This document shows positions 9,412 through 17,793 of a stretch of DNA of 52,070 nucleotides, piece after piece. The DNA is from Oscillospiraceae bacterium. Its GTDB lineage: Bacteria; Bacillota; Clostridia; Oscillospirales; Ruminococcaceae. Both the position numbers and the translations under genes were made by a program. Each line of letters starts with the position of its first letter. Within the stretch, counting starts at the first letter, position 1. Where the stretch lies: positions 1 to 52,070 of the forward strand of contig JAFTZY010000065.1 in the NCBI GenBank assembly GCA_017460955.1, given 5' to 3'. The notes beneath the pieces were generated by a model. That model searched no databases, had not been told where the DNA came from, and was given only the letters and a program-made list of their open reading frames with translations.

Positions 9412-9852
9412 ATGCAGATTCATGAACTCACACCGGCTCCGGATTCCAACAAGGCGTCCAAGCGTGTAGGCCGCGGTCACGGCTCCGGCAACGGCAAGAC
9501 CGCAGGCAAGGGCCACAAGGGCCAGAAGGCACGTTCCGGCGGCGGCGTAAGGATCGGCTTTGAGGGCGGCCAGATGCCGCTGGCAAGACGTATCCCGAAG
9601 AGAGGTTTCAATAACATTTTCGCAACCCGTTATGCCACTGTCAATGTAGCAGACCTCAACAAGTTCACAGAGGGCACGGTCGTTGACACCGAGCTGCTGT
9701 GCGCAAGCGGTCTGATCAAGAAGGTTTGCGACGGCGTAAAAATTCTGGGCGAAGGTGAGCTGAATGTCAAGCTGACTGTCAAGGCAGCAAAGTTCACAAA
9801 AACAGCGCTTGAGAAGATTGAGAAGGCAGGCGGGAAAGCTGAGGTGATCTGA
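9412..9852 (+). CDS. rplO: 50S ribosomal protein L15 (uL15)
   Basis: A 146-residue L15 with the glycine-rich basic N-terminal tail ([20 protein letters not shown]) that runs into the 23S core. L15 is a late assembly protein. The gene ends one base before the GTG start of secY, and the tail of rplO supplies the secY ribosome site. Confidence 0.97.
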   Translation: MQIHELTPAPDSNKASKRVGRGHGSGNGKTAGKGHKGQKARSGGGVRIGFEGGQMPLARRIPKRGFNNIFATRYATVNVADLNKFTEGTVVDTELLCASGLIKKVCDGVKILGEGELNVKLTVKAAKFTKTALEKIEKAGGKAEVI

Positions 9853-9853
9853 G

Positions 9854-11191
9854 GTGTTTCAGACGCTTAGAAACGCTTGGAGCGTACCGGAGATCCGCAA
9901 GAAGTTCATCTATACGCTGATCATGATCATCATTTTCCGGATCGGCGGTGCCATCACCGTACCGTTCCTGGATCTTGCCAGCGTACAGTCGTGGGTGTCG
10001 CAGAATGCGACGGACGGTAATTTCCTGGAGTATCTGAACATCCTCACCGGCGGACAGCTTTCTAAGGCTACGGTATTCTCACTTTCCATCACCCCCTATA
10101 TCAATGCATCCATCATCATCCAGCTTCTGACCTATGCGCTCCCGCCGCTCGAGCGGCTGCAGGAGGAGGGCGAGGAAGGACGCAAGGTGCTCAACCAGAT
10201 CACAGCCTATGTGTCTCTGGGCCTTGCACTGTTCATGGCCATCGCATACTTCCTGACCATGCGCAATCAGATGCACGCTGTGTCCTACACAAGCGGTGCA
10301 TACGGCTGGTTTGCGGCCATCGTCATCGTAGCGAGCCTCACCGCAGGCGCCTCCTTCGTTGTATGGATGGGCAACCGCATCAATGACAAGGGTATCGGCA
10401 ACGGCATCTCCATCATCCTGTTCGCAGGTATCGTTGCAAGATTCCCCACCGACGTGGGTACGCTCGTTGAGCTGACCATGACCACCCCGGAGAGATACTT
10501 CTTCGAGTCCCTGGCAGTCCTCGTGATGTTCGTTCTGATGGTCGGCTTCATCGTCGCCATGAACGAGGCCGAGCGCCGCATCCCGATCCAGTATGCCAAG
10601 CGTGTGGTCGGCAGAAAGCAGTACGGCGGCCAGAATACCCACATCCCGATCAAGGTGTGCATGAGCGGTGTTATGCCGATCATCTTCGCCATGGCCTTCA
10701 TGTCCCTGCCGAGTACGATCAGCCTGTTTGTGCAGCCCGCACAGACACTCGAGGCTGCCAAGGAGGCAGGCGGTATGGCAACGTTCTACTTCCACTTCAT
10801 CAACTTCTTCAGGACCACGAGCTGGGGCTATGCAGCTCTCTACCTCGTGCTCATCGTTGCCTTCAACTACTTCTATGTGGCCATGCAGTACAACCCCATC
10901 GAGATCGCCAATAATCTGCGTCAGAGCAACGGCGGTATCCCCGGCATCCGCCCCGGTAAGCCCACCTCTGACTACATCCAGAGAGTGCTCTCCAAGATCA
11001 CACTTGTGGGTGCCATCTTCTTGGGTATTATTGCAATTTTCCCAATTTTGCTTACAAAATTGGATCCGAACCTCCAGTCGCTGTCCATGGGCGGTACATC
11101 CATCCTGATCGTTGTCAGCGTAGCACTGGAGACGGCAAGAACGCTGGAATCCCAGCTGATGATGCGTCATCACAAGGGCTTCTTAGGATAA
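9854..11191 (+). CDS. secY: Preprotein translocase channel subunit SecY
   Basis: A 445-residue integral membrane protein with about ten membrane segments, the standard size. SecY forms the protein-conducting channel with SecE and SecG and works with SecA and the ribosome. The N-terminal FQTLRNAWSVPEIRKKFIYT and the loop GIRPGKPTSDYIQRVLSKIT are diagnostic. It starts with GTG at 9854, one base after the rplO stop, so the two are likely translated in a coupled manner. Confidence 0.97.
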   Translation: MFQTLRNAWSVPEIRKKFIYTLIMIIIFRIGGAITVPFLDLASVQSWVSQNATDGNFLEYLNILTGGQLSKATVFSLSITPYINASIIIQLLTYALPPLERLQEEGEEGRKVLNQITAYVSLGLALFMAIAYFLTMRNQMHAVSYTSGAYGWFAAIVIVASLTAGASFVVWMGNRINDKGIGNGISIILFAGIVARFPTDVGTLVELTMTTPERYFFESLAVLVMFVLMVGFIVAMNEAERRIPIQYAKRVVGRKQYGGQNTHIPIKVCMSGVMPIIFAMAFMSLPSTISLFVQPAQTLEAAKEAGGMATFYFHFINFFRTTSWGYAALYLVLIVAFNYFYVAMQYNPIEIANNLRQSNGGIPGIRPGKPTSDYIQRVLSKITLVGAIFLGIIAIFPILLTKLDPNLQSLSMGGTSILIVVSVALETARTLESQLMMRHHKGFLG

Positions 11192-11203
11192 GGAGGGGCA
11201 AGT

Positions 11204-11845
11204 ATGAATTTGATTTTACTCGGAGCGCCCGGTGCCGGTAAGGGGACCCAGGCAGAGGTCATCTCTGAGGCGCTGAACATCCCGCAGATCTCCACCGGCA
11301 ATATGCTGCGTGAGGCTGTGAAGAACGGCACGGAATACGGCCTGAAGGCCAAGGCTGCCATGGAGAGCGGCGCACTCGTATCCGACGATATCGTCATCGG
11401 GATCCTGAAGGACCGCATTGCAGCTGATGACTGCAAGAACGGCTTCATTCTGGATGGCTTCCCGAGAACGGTACCGCAGGCAGAGGCACTCGATGAAATG
11501 GGTGTCCGCATCGACAAGGTCCTCGAGATCTTCGTTCCCGATGAGACCATCAAGACCCGCGTATCCGGCAGAAGAGTCTGCGAGGGCTGCGGTGCTTCCT
11601 ATCACATTCAGTACAAGCCCACCAAGACCGAGGGCATCTGTGATAAGTGCGGCGCCAAGACTGTCATCCGCAAGGACGACCAGCCCGAGACCGTGCTCGA
11701 GCGTCTGGCTGTGTACCATGCACAGACTGCACCGCTCAAGGACTACTACGCAAAGCAGGGCAAGCTCGATACTGTTGAAGGACAGGAAGAGGTTGCCGAT
11801 ACGGTGAAGCTGACACTCAAAGCAGTGGGGGCCGACACCGAATGA
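11204..11845 (+). CDS. adk: Adenylate kinase, zinc-containing lid
   Basis: A 213-residue enzyme converting ATP and AMP to two ADP. The P-loop [10 protein letters not shown] is at residues 7-16, and the lid carries CEGCGASYH and CDKCGAKT, the four-cysteine zinc site common in Gram-positive enzymes. DGFPRT marks the AMP site. The last codons overlap the map start by four bases (ATGA). Confidence 0.97.
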   Translation: MNLILLGAPGAGKGTQAEVISEALNIPQISTGNMLREAVKNGTEYGLKAKAAMESGALVSDDIVIGILKDRIAADDCKNGFILDGFPRTVPQAEALDEMGVRIDKVLEIFVPDETIKTRVSGRRVCEGCGASYHIQYKPTKTEGICDKCGAKTVIRKDDQPETVLERLAVYHAQTAPLKDYYAKQGKLDTVEGQEEVADTVKLTLKAVGADTE

Positions 11846-12609
11846 GTATCACGATTAAATCTAAGACAGATCTTGAAAAAATGCGCATCGCCGGCAGGAT
11901 CGCGGCCAACGCCAGAGATAAGGCCGGCAGGATGCTCGAACCGGGTATGACCACCAAGGACGTCGATAAGATCGTTCACGATTATATCGTCGGAGAGGGT
12001 GCGGTGCCGTCCTTCCTCGGGTACGGCGGATTTCCGGGCAGTGCCTGTGTATCCGTCAACGAGGAGGTCATCCACGGCATCCCCGGCTCACGCAAGCTCC
12101 GCCTCGGCGACATCGTCAGCATTGACGTCGGTGCCCATATCGACGGCTTCCATGGGGATACCTGCTGGACCTTCCCGGTCGGCAAGATCTCCGCAGAGGC
12201 CCAGGCACTGCTCGATGTGACACGGGACTCCCTCTTTGCGGGGATCTCCAAGGCAGTCGCAGGGGCCCATCTCCAGGATGTGTGCGGTGCTGTGGAGCAG
12301 TACTGTGCCTCCAGGGGGTACGGTATCGTCCGGGAGTACTGCGGTCACGGCATCGGACGCAACCTGCATGAGTCCCCGGAGGTCCCGAACTATGTGCAGA
12401 ACGGGTCCAGAGATATGCGCATCAAGCTCCTGCCCGGCATGACGATCTGCATCGAACCGATGATTAACGTCAAGGGAGATGCCATCCGGGTGTGCAAGGA
12501 CGGGTGGACGGTCCGCACCAAGAGCGGCAGCCTGTCAGCGCACTTTGAACACATGATCGCCATTACAAGCGACGGACCGGTCATTATGACGCAGTCCGAT
12601 CTCGCATGA
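11842..12609 (+). CDS. map: Methionine aminopeptidase, type I
   Basis: A 255-residue metalloprotease that removes the initiator methionine. The metal ligands are visible in order: Asp in [10 protein letters not shown], Asp in FHGDTCW, His in [10 protein letters not shown], Glu in CIEPMI, Glu in SAHFEHM. The start overlaps the end of adk, and the end overlaps the next small gene. It has no SH3 or linker extension. Confidence 0.97.
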   Translation: MSITIKSKTDLEKMRIAGRIAANARDKAGRMLEPGMTTKDVDKIVHDYIVGEGAVPSFLGYGGFPGSACVSVNEEVIHGIPGSRKLRLGDIVSIDVGAHIDGFHGDTCWTFPVGKISAEAQALLDVTRDSLFAGISKAVAGAHLQDVCGAVEQYCASRGYGIVREYCGHGIGRNLHESPEVPNYVQNGSRDMRIKLLPGMTICIEPMINVKGDAIRVCKDGWTVRTKSGSLSAHFEHMIAITSDGPVIMTQSDLA

Positions 12610-12857
12610 TGAAGCCGGTCACGGGCAGTGTGGTCCGGTGCATTGCCGGCAAAGAAAAGGACGGCTACTATGTCGTCACGAAGGTGCAGGAGGGCTTCGT
12701 GCTCCTCGCCGACGGCAGGCACAGACGACTTGCAAAACCGAAGCGCAAGAATGTCCGGCACATCCGGCTGACGCAGACCGTTGTGGAGCTTCAGGGGATG
12801 ACGGACAGGGCACTGCGCATGATGCTGCGGGAGTACGCAGCCAAGGGAGGTAATTGA
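12606..12857 (+). CDS. KOW-domain RNA-binding protein (L14e-like)
   Basis: An 83-residue basic protein, [20 protein letters not shown], with a KOW-like fold pattern and a conserved basic [14 protein letters not shown]. Proteins of this kind are found between map and infA in many Clostridia and are named for similarity to archaeal L14e. They are thought to bind RNA; their role is not known. Two start codons are possible (12606 or 12609). Its start overlaps the map stop. Confidence 0.85.
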   Translation: MMKPVTGSVVRCIAGKEKDGYYVVTKVQEGFVLLADGRHRRLAKPKRKNVRHIRLTQTVVELQGMTDRALRMMLREYAAKGGN

Positions 12858-12858
12858 T

Positions 12859-13217
<359 letters not shown>

Positions 13218-13247
13218 TCCCTGCAGCATTGGAGGTGTAATTCATCA

Positions 13248-13616
13248 ATGGCAAGAATTTCAGGTATTGACCTTCCCAAGGAAAAGAGAGTTGAGATCGG
13301 CCTGACCTATATCTATGGCATCGGCCGTCCGACCGCATCCAAGATCCTGGCAGCAACGGGCGTTGATCCGGATACCAGAGTCAAGGATCTGACCGAGAAG
13401 GACGTAGCAAAGCTGCGTGACTATATCGACGCAAACCTGACCGTAGAGGGCGATCTTCGCCGCGAGGTAGCGCTGAACATCAAGCGCCTCATCGAGATCG
13501 GCTGCTACAGAGGCGTTCGCCACAGAAAGGGTCTGCCGGTAAGAGGCCAGCGTACCAAGACCAACGCCAGAACACGCAAGGGTCCGGTAAAGACCATCGC
13601 TAACAAGAAGAAGTAA
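13248..13616 (+). CDS. rpsM: 30S ribosomal protein S13 (uS13)
   Basis: A 122-residue S13, [19 protein letters not shown], with a helix-hairpin-helix ([15 protein letters not shown]) and a basic C-terminal tail that reaches the P-site tRNA. It pairs with S19 and forms inter-subunit bridges. GGAGG precedes the start in a 30-base gap. Confidence 0.97.
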   Translation: MARISGIDLPKEKRVEIGLTYIYGIGRPTASKILAATGVDPDTRVKDLTEKDVAKLRDYIDANLTVEGDLRREVALNIKRLIEIGCYRGVRHRKGLPVRGQRTKTNARTRKGPVKTIANKKK

Positions 13617-13630
13617 GGAGGGCGAATTCT

Positions 13631-14032
13631 TTGGCACAGCAGAAGAAAAAGGTGACTACGGTACGCCGCCGCAGAGAGCGCAAGAACATCGAGAGCGGCG
13701 CCGTGCATATCCAGTCCACATTCAATAACACGATCGTGACCATCACAGACACACAGGGCAACGCCATTTCCTGGGCAAGCGCAGGCGGCCTCGGCTTCCG
13801 CGGCTCCAGAAAGTCCACGCCGTTCGCAGCACAGACTGCCGCTGAGACCGCAGCCAAGGCTGCTATGGAGCATGGCCTGAAGACCGTTGAGGTCTATGTC
13901 AAGGGTCCGGGCAGCGGCCGTGAGGCAGCGATCCGTGCGCTTCAGACCGTAGGCCTTGAGGTTCGTATGATCAAGGATGTCACACCGATTCCGCACAATG
14001 GTTGCCGTCCGCCTAAGAGACGCCGTGTCTAA
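13631..14032 (+). CDS. rpsK: 30S ribosomal protein S11 (uS11), TTG start
   Basis: A 133-residue S11 with the conserved [14 protein letters not shown] and the C-terminal [15 protein letters not shown]. It lies on the 30S platform near the Shine-Dalgarno helix. The start is TTG at 13631, 9 bases after AAGGAGGG, giving the usual N-terminus AQQKKK. No ATG is found at this point. Confidence 0.96.
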   Translation: MAQQKKKVTTVRRRRERKNIESGAVHIQSTFNNTIVTITDTQGNAISWASAGGLGFRGSRKSTPFAAQTAAETAAKAAMEHGLKTVEVYVKGPGSGREAAIRALQTVGLEVRMIKDVTPIPHNGCRPPKRRRV

Positions 14033-14047
14033 TGGAGGTACATGATT

Positions 14048-14644
14048 ATGGCAGTAAATAAGGATCCGATTCTGAAGAGATGCAGATACCTGGGGATCTC
14101 CCCGATGGTAATGGGTATCAACAAGCAGTCCAACCGCAACCCGAATGCGAACAGCCGCAGAAAGGTTTCCGAGTATGGCATGCAGCTCAAGGAGAAGCAG
14201 AAGCTCAAGTTCATCTATGGCATGATGGAGACGCCCTTCCGCCACTATTTCGAGCTGGCAGAGAAGATGGAGGGCAAGGCCGGTGACAATCTGATCACCC
14301 TGCTTGAGTCCCGCCTGGACAATGTGGCCTTCCGTATGGGTATGGCACTGACCAGACGTGAGGCAAGACAGCTGGTCGGCCACGGTCACTTCACCGTCAA
14401 TGGCAAGAGAGTGGACATTCCTTCCTACCGTGTATCCGTGGGCGATGAGATCGCAGTTTGCGAGAAGAGCAGACAGAGCGCAAAGTTCAAGGATGTTGTC
14501 GAGCAGACGAACGGCAGAACCACCCCCCTGTGGCTGGATGTCAACAAGGAAGCCTTCTCCGCCAAGGTCAACAGACTTCCCAATCCTTCCGATATTGATT
14601 ACGAGGCAGAAACACACCTGATTGTCGAGCTGTACTCCAAGTAA
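14048..14644 (+). CDS. rpsD: 30S ribosomal protein S4 (uS4)
   Basis: A 198-residue S4 with the S4 RNA-binding domain (ESRLDNVAFRMGMALTRREA) in the middle. It starts 16S 5'-domain assembly. Of two close ATGs (14042 and 14048) the second is preferred: GGAGG at 14034-14038 is 9 bases from it but only 3 from the first. It lacks the N-terminal zinc-binding cysteines found in some S4 proteins. In B. subtilis S4 represses its own gene. Confidence 0.96.
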   Translation: MAVNKDPILKRCRYLGISPMVMGINKQSNRNPNANSRRKVSEYGMQLKEKQKLKFIYGMMETPFRHYFELAEKMEGKAGDNLITLLESRLDNVAFRMGMALTRREARQLVGHGHFTVNGKRVDIPSYRVSVGDEIAVCEKSRQSAKFKDVVEQTNGRTTPLWLDVNKEAFSAKVNRLPNPSDIDYEAETHLIVELYSK

Positions 14645-14646
14645 TC

Positions 14647-14693
14647 CGTAATTGCTTGGCGTCGCCAAATACGAACGAACTACAGTAATTACG
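14647..14693 (+). promoter_or_regulatory. Two-stem RNA structure before rpoA
   Basis: A perfect outer stem CGTAATT/AATTACG (14647-14653, 14687-14693) surrounds an inner hairpin TTGG-CGTCG-CCAA (14656-14668). It ends 4 bases before the rpoA AGGAGG. Such a structure could set the ratio of ribosomal protein to RNA polymerase alpha from the shared message; that role is a guess. Confidence 0.5.
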
Positions 14694-14709
14694 AAATAGG
14701 AGGGTTTGT

Positions 14710-15666
14710 ATGCTTGAGAAAATTGAGAAGCCGGAAATTGTTCCCGAAGATCTGAGACCGGACGGTAAGTATGGCAAATTTGTTCTTTCACCGCTCGAAC
14801 GTGGCTACGGAACAACCCTGGGCAACAGCCTCAGACGTGTTCTTCTCTCCTCCATTCCGGGTGTGGCCGTCAATTTTGTCAAGATTGACGGGGTGCATCA
14901 CGAGCTTTCCACGATTCCGGGAGTCAAGGAAGATGTGACGGAAATCATTCTGAGTCTGAAGGGCCTGACTGCAAAGCTGTATGGCGAGGGCCCCAAGACG
15001 CTTCTGATCGACGCCGAGGGCGAGTGCGAGGTCACCGCCGGCGATATCGAAGCCGATTCCGAAGTGACCATTCTCAACCCGGGTATGCATATCGCGACCC
15101 TGGGCAAGGATGCGAAGCTTCACATGGAGATCACCATTGACAGAGGCCGTGGTTATGTATCTGCCGAGCGCAATAAGCAGCAGGTCACGGATATGCCGAT
15201 CGATGTGATCGCCGTGGACAGCATTTATACTCCTGTTTTAAAGGTGAACTATACCGTGGAGAATACACGCCTCGGCCAGGTCACCGACTATGACAAGCTG
15301 ACCATGGAGGTGTGGACCGATGGTACCATCTCCGCCAAGGAAGCGCTGTCACAGGCAGCCAATCTCCTCAACGAGCATCTGAAGCTCTTTGTCGATCTTT
15401 CCGACGAAGCCTGCATTCCCGAGGTCCTGGTAGAAAAGGACGATAAGGGCAAGGAAAAGATCCTTGAGATGACCATTGAGGAACTTGACTTGTCGGTACG
15501 TTCCTTCAATTGCTTAAAGCGTGCCGGCATCAACACCGTCGATGATCTGATCAATAAGTCCGAGGAAGAAATGATGAAGGTGCGCAACCTCGGCAAGAAG
15601 TCCTTTGATGAGGTCAAGGAGAAGCTCCAGTCTCTGGGCTTCGATCTCTCCTCCGAGGAAGATTAA
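14710..15666 (+). CDS. rpoA: DNA-directed RNA polymerase alpha subunit
   Basis: A 318-residue alpha subunit. The N-terminal assembly domain includes [21 protein letters not shown] linker leads to the C-terminal domain with [17 protein letters not shown] and [13 protein letters not shown], which binds UP elements and activators. Length is normal. It is the only RNA polymerase core gene in the window and lies between rpsD and rplQ as usual for the alpha operon. Confidence 0.98.
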   Translation: MLEKIEKPEIVPEDLRPDGKYGKFVLSPLERGYGTTLGNSLRRVLLSSIPGVAVNFVKIDGVHHELSTIPGVKEDVTEIILSLKGLTAKLYGEGPKTLLIDAEGECEVTAGDIEADSEVTILNPGMHIATLGKDAKLHMEITIDRGRGYVSAERNKQQVTDMPIDVIAVDSIYTPVLKVNYTVENTRLGQVTDYDKLTMEVWTDGTISAKEALSQAANLLNEHLKLFVDLSDEACIPEVLVEKDDKGKEKILEMTIEELDLSVRSFNCLKRAGINTVDDLINKSEEEMMKVRNLGKKSFDEVKEKLQSLGFDLSSEED

Positions 15667-15742
15667 GCATCTAAATCACAGTACAATGTTACCCGATGGG
15701 GCAAGAGTGCCTCTCTCGGTTTGAGTAAAGGAGTGAATTACA

Positions 15743-16087
15743 ATGCCGGGTACCAGAAAGTTGGGCAGAACCACTGCACAGAGAACCGCAATGCTCAGAG
15801 CGATGGTAACCTTCCTGCTCGAGAACGGCCAGGTGGAGACCACCGTGACCAGAGCCAAGGAAGTACGCAGCGTTGCAGAAAAGATGATCACACTGGGGAA
15901 GAATACCGACCTGCACAGCAAGCGTCAGGTATATGCCTATGTGACCAAGGAAGCCGTTGCCAAGAAGCTCTTCGACGAGATCTCGCCGAAGTATGCTGAC
16001 CGCAAGGGCGGTTACACACAGATCATCAAGACCGGCCCCCGCCGGGGCGATGCCGCCGAAATGGCGATCATCAAGCTGGTTGACTGA
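15743..16087 (+). CDS. rplQ: 50S ribosomal protein L17 (bL17)
   Basis: A 114-residue L17 opening [20 protein letters not shown], the expected length. It sits near the tunnel exit. It is the last gene of the superoperon. The 76-base gap before it may fold weakly (CCGA/TCGG around GGGGC/GCCTC, 15693-15719), and the ribosome site AAAGGAG is at 15727-15733. Confidence 0.97.
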   Translation: MPGTRKLGRTTAQRTAMLRAMVTFLLENGQVETTVTRAKEVRSVAEKMITLGKNTDLHSKRQVYAYVTKEAVAKKLFDEISPKYADRKGGYTQIIKTGPRRGDAAEMAIIKLVD

Positions 16088-16095
16088 TGACACAC

Positions 16096-16129
16096 AAAGC
16101 GCCTCCGGAAAGCGGGGGCGCTTTTCTTA
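16096..16129 (+). terminator. Terminator of the S10-spc-alpha operon
   Basis: A 12-bp stem AAAGCGCCTCCG / CGGGGGCGCTTT (one wobble pair) with loop GAAAG is followed by TTTTCTT. It begins 8 bases after the rplQ stop and closes the ribosomal cluster. Confidence 0.9.
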
Positions 16130-16144
16130 CAGAAAGGAGATACT

Positions 16145-17341
16145 ATGCCGGAATACCAGGACATTTATGATATCCACCGCAACCCCACGGGCCGCACGAT
16201 CCTGCGCGGGACAAGGCGGGAGGAGGGGGAGTACATCCTCGTCATCCATCTGCTCATCTTTGACACGGACGGCCGTCTGCTCGTGCAGCGCCGCGTGCCG
16301 GACAAATCCACCTGGCCGGACATGTGGGACATCTCCCTGGGCGGCCTTGCCCAGGCAGGGGACACGAGCCGCACTGCCACCGAGCGTGAGGCGCTCGAGG
16401 AGCTCGGGCTGCACCTGGACCTGACCGATGCCGAGCCGGTTTTGTCCGTGCGCGGACACGGCACGCATGATGATTACTACGCCGTCACCGTCCCCGCAGG
16501 CACCGCCCTCACCCTCCAGCCGGAGGAGGTCGCCGAAGCCAGATGGGTCGGCCGGGAGGCGTGGCAGGCAATGCTGGATTCCCGCCAGGTGATCCCGTAC
16601 TTCTTTGCCGACCGCATCTTCGAACTTGCACGGGCCGCCTTCCCCGGTGCCAGAGTGTTCCCGGAGCGGCCGGAGCGGATCCGGGGCGCGGTGTTCGACA
16701 TGGACGGCCTGCTGCTCGACACCGAGCGCGTTGCCGACCGCGCATGGGACGAGGCGGCCGCACAGGTCGGCTTTGCGGATGTCGAGCGTGCCAAGGCGGC
16801 ATGCCTGGGCGTGAATGAAGCCGCCACGCGGGACTTCTTCCTGCGCACCTACGGGGAGGACTTCGATTACGACGGCTTTCGCAGCCTCGCCCGTCAGCTC
16901 TCCCACGCCGTCACCGACGTGGAGGTCCCCGTCAAGGAGGGCGCTGCTGCGATCCTGCGCCTGCTGCAGGATGCCGGGATCCGTCTTGCCGTGGCAAGCT
17001 CCACCCGGGAGGTCACCGTCCGCGACCAGCTCTCCCGCGCCGGTCTCCTTACGTTTTTCGACGCCGTTGTCACCGGCGATCAGGTGCAGCGCAGCAAGCC
17101 CGACCCCGAGATCTTCCGGAAGGCTGCCGATGCGATCGGTCTGCCGCCCAGGGAATGCCTTGCCTTCGAGGACTCCGTCAACGGCATCCGCAGTGCCTTC
17201 CGCGCAGGTCTCTTCCCCGTCCACATCCCCGATCTGCAGCCCGCCAATGCCGAAACACAGGGACTTTCCTGGCGCCGCTTCGACAGCCTGACACAGGCCG
17301 CAGAAGATCCCGAGCTGCTGGAGCTCGTGCAGGGAAGATGA
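16145..17341 (+). CDS. Nudix hydrolase fused to a HAD-family phosphatase/mutase
   Basis: A 398-residue protein with two enzyme domains. Residues 1 to about 165 are a Nudix fold of the isopentenyl-diphosphate-isomerase-like group. Its box starts at Gly67 and ends REALEELGL at residues 81-89, but the first Glu of the box is Asp73. Residues 178-398 are a HAD protein of the beta-phosphoglucomutase type: FDMDGLLLDTE (Asp185, Asp187), ASST (286-288), SKPDPE (Lys318), FEDSVNG. All four HAD motifs are intact. The two domains are usually separate proteins; the joint substrate is unknown. The gene follows the alpha-operon terminator and has its own AAAGGAG but no clear promoter, so it may be read by leak-through. 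Confidence 0.9.
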   Translation: MPEYQDIYDIHRNPTGRTILRGTRREEGEYILVIHLLIFDTDGRLLVQRRVPDKSTWPDMWDISLGGLAQAGDTSRTATEREALEELGLHLDLTDAEPVLSVRGHGTHDDYYAVTVPAGTALTLQPEEVAEARWVGREAWQAMLDSRQVIPYFFADRIFELARAAFPGARVFPERPERIRGAVFDMDGLLLDTERVADRAWDEAAAQVGFADVERAKAACLGVNEAATRDFFLRTYGEDFDYDGFRSLARQLSHAVTDVEVPVKEGAAAILRLLQDAGIRLAVASSTREVTVRDQLSRAGLLTFFDAVVTGDQVQRSKPDPEIFRKAADAIGLPPRECLAFEDSVNGIRSAFRAGLFPVHIPDLQPANAETQGLSWRRFDSLTQAAEDPELLELVQGR

Positions 17342-17378
17342 AATTTTTCCACTTTTCATGTATTTTTGCATCCCCATT

Positions 17379-17395
17379 TGTGAACTTACTGTGAA
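17379..17395 (+). repeat. Direct repeat TGTGAA, 11-base period
   Basis: TGTGAA occurs twice, at 17379-17384 and 17390-17395, one helical turn apart, about 70-85 bases upstream of the cellulase promoter -35 box in AT-rich DNA. It could be a regulator site, but two hexamers are weak evidence. Confidence 0.3.
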
Positions 17396-17463
17396 TAAAG
17401 TTATTTGCGTTTCTCTTAACAAAAGATTTACACAATTTCAGAATCGAAAATGACCAAAAACCG

Positions 17464-17492
17464 TTGACAAATGTGCCGGCAAATTGTATAAT
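17464..17492 (+). promoter_or_regulatory. Consensus sigma-A promoter of the cellulase gene
   Basis: TTGACA (17464-17469) and TATAAT (17487-17492) with a 17-base spacer: a perfect consensus. The start of transcription would be near 17499, leaving a leader of about 295 bases before the cellulase ATG. Confidence 0.92.
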
Positions 17493-17498
17493 GAAATC

Positions 17499-17793
17499 AC
17501 TGAGGGAAAACAGTACGTTTTCATAAAGAAGAGGTATGGGATCCGAACGGCACACCCCGATGCGGCATTTGCGCTTGCCGCAGGTGTGCGGGGAGGGTCG
17601 AAACACGATTGACTTTCTCGGAACCTTCCGAAGCACCATCCTGCTTGTCTATTTTGCGCCTGACTTTGCGGCGTGTCCTTGCAATACATAGAGTATTGCT
17701 GCGGCCCCGACGCTTTGTCATGCACAAACTATCCTGCGCATGACGGCACTTCTCCAGTTTCCGAGCAAGTCGCATGATGAGGGGGAATTTCAC
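17499..17793 (+). promoter_or_regulatory. Highly structured 5' leader of the cellulase gene
   Basis: At least four strong hairpins lie in this leader. A nested one pairs GCACACC/GGTGTGC (17550-17556, 17583-17589) around TGCGGC/GCCGCA (17561-17566, 17577-17582). Then TCGGAA/TTCCGA with a 2-base loop, near 17614-17627. Then GCAATAC/GTATTGC (17681-17687, 17693-17699). Then GTCATGC/GCATGAC (17717-17723, 17738-17744). All are perfect. A 51-codon frame (17536-17691) and a minus-strand frame also run through it. It does not match a riboswitch class I can recall. It could be a cis-acting RNA, a small RNA, or a dispersed repeat. Confidence 0.6.
17536..17691 (+). other. Possible short upstream reading frame in the cellulase leader
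   Basis: An ATG at 17536, one base after GAGGT, opens a 51-codon frame (begins MGSERHTPMRHLRLPQVC) ending in TAG inside the third hairpin. The spacing to the ribosome site is short, and the strand is dominated by RNA hairpins, so this may not be translated. It could be a leader peptide. No family is recognised. Confidence 0.2.

Noticed and set aside
17438..17725. 95-codon minus-strand frame in the cellulase leader
   Set aside because: No start signal and it lies over the structured leader; its sequence may reflect a repeated RNA element rather than a protein.
17550..17744. Known riboswitch class (cobalamin, TPP, c-di-GMP, SAM and others) in the cellulase leader
   Set aside because: I could not find their conserved cores by eye; a covariance search would decide.
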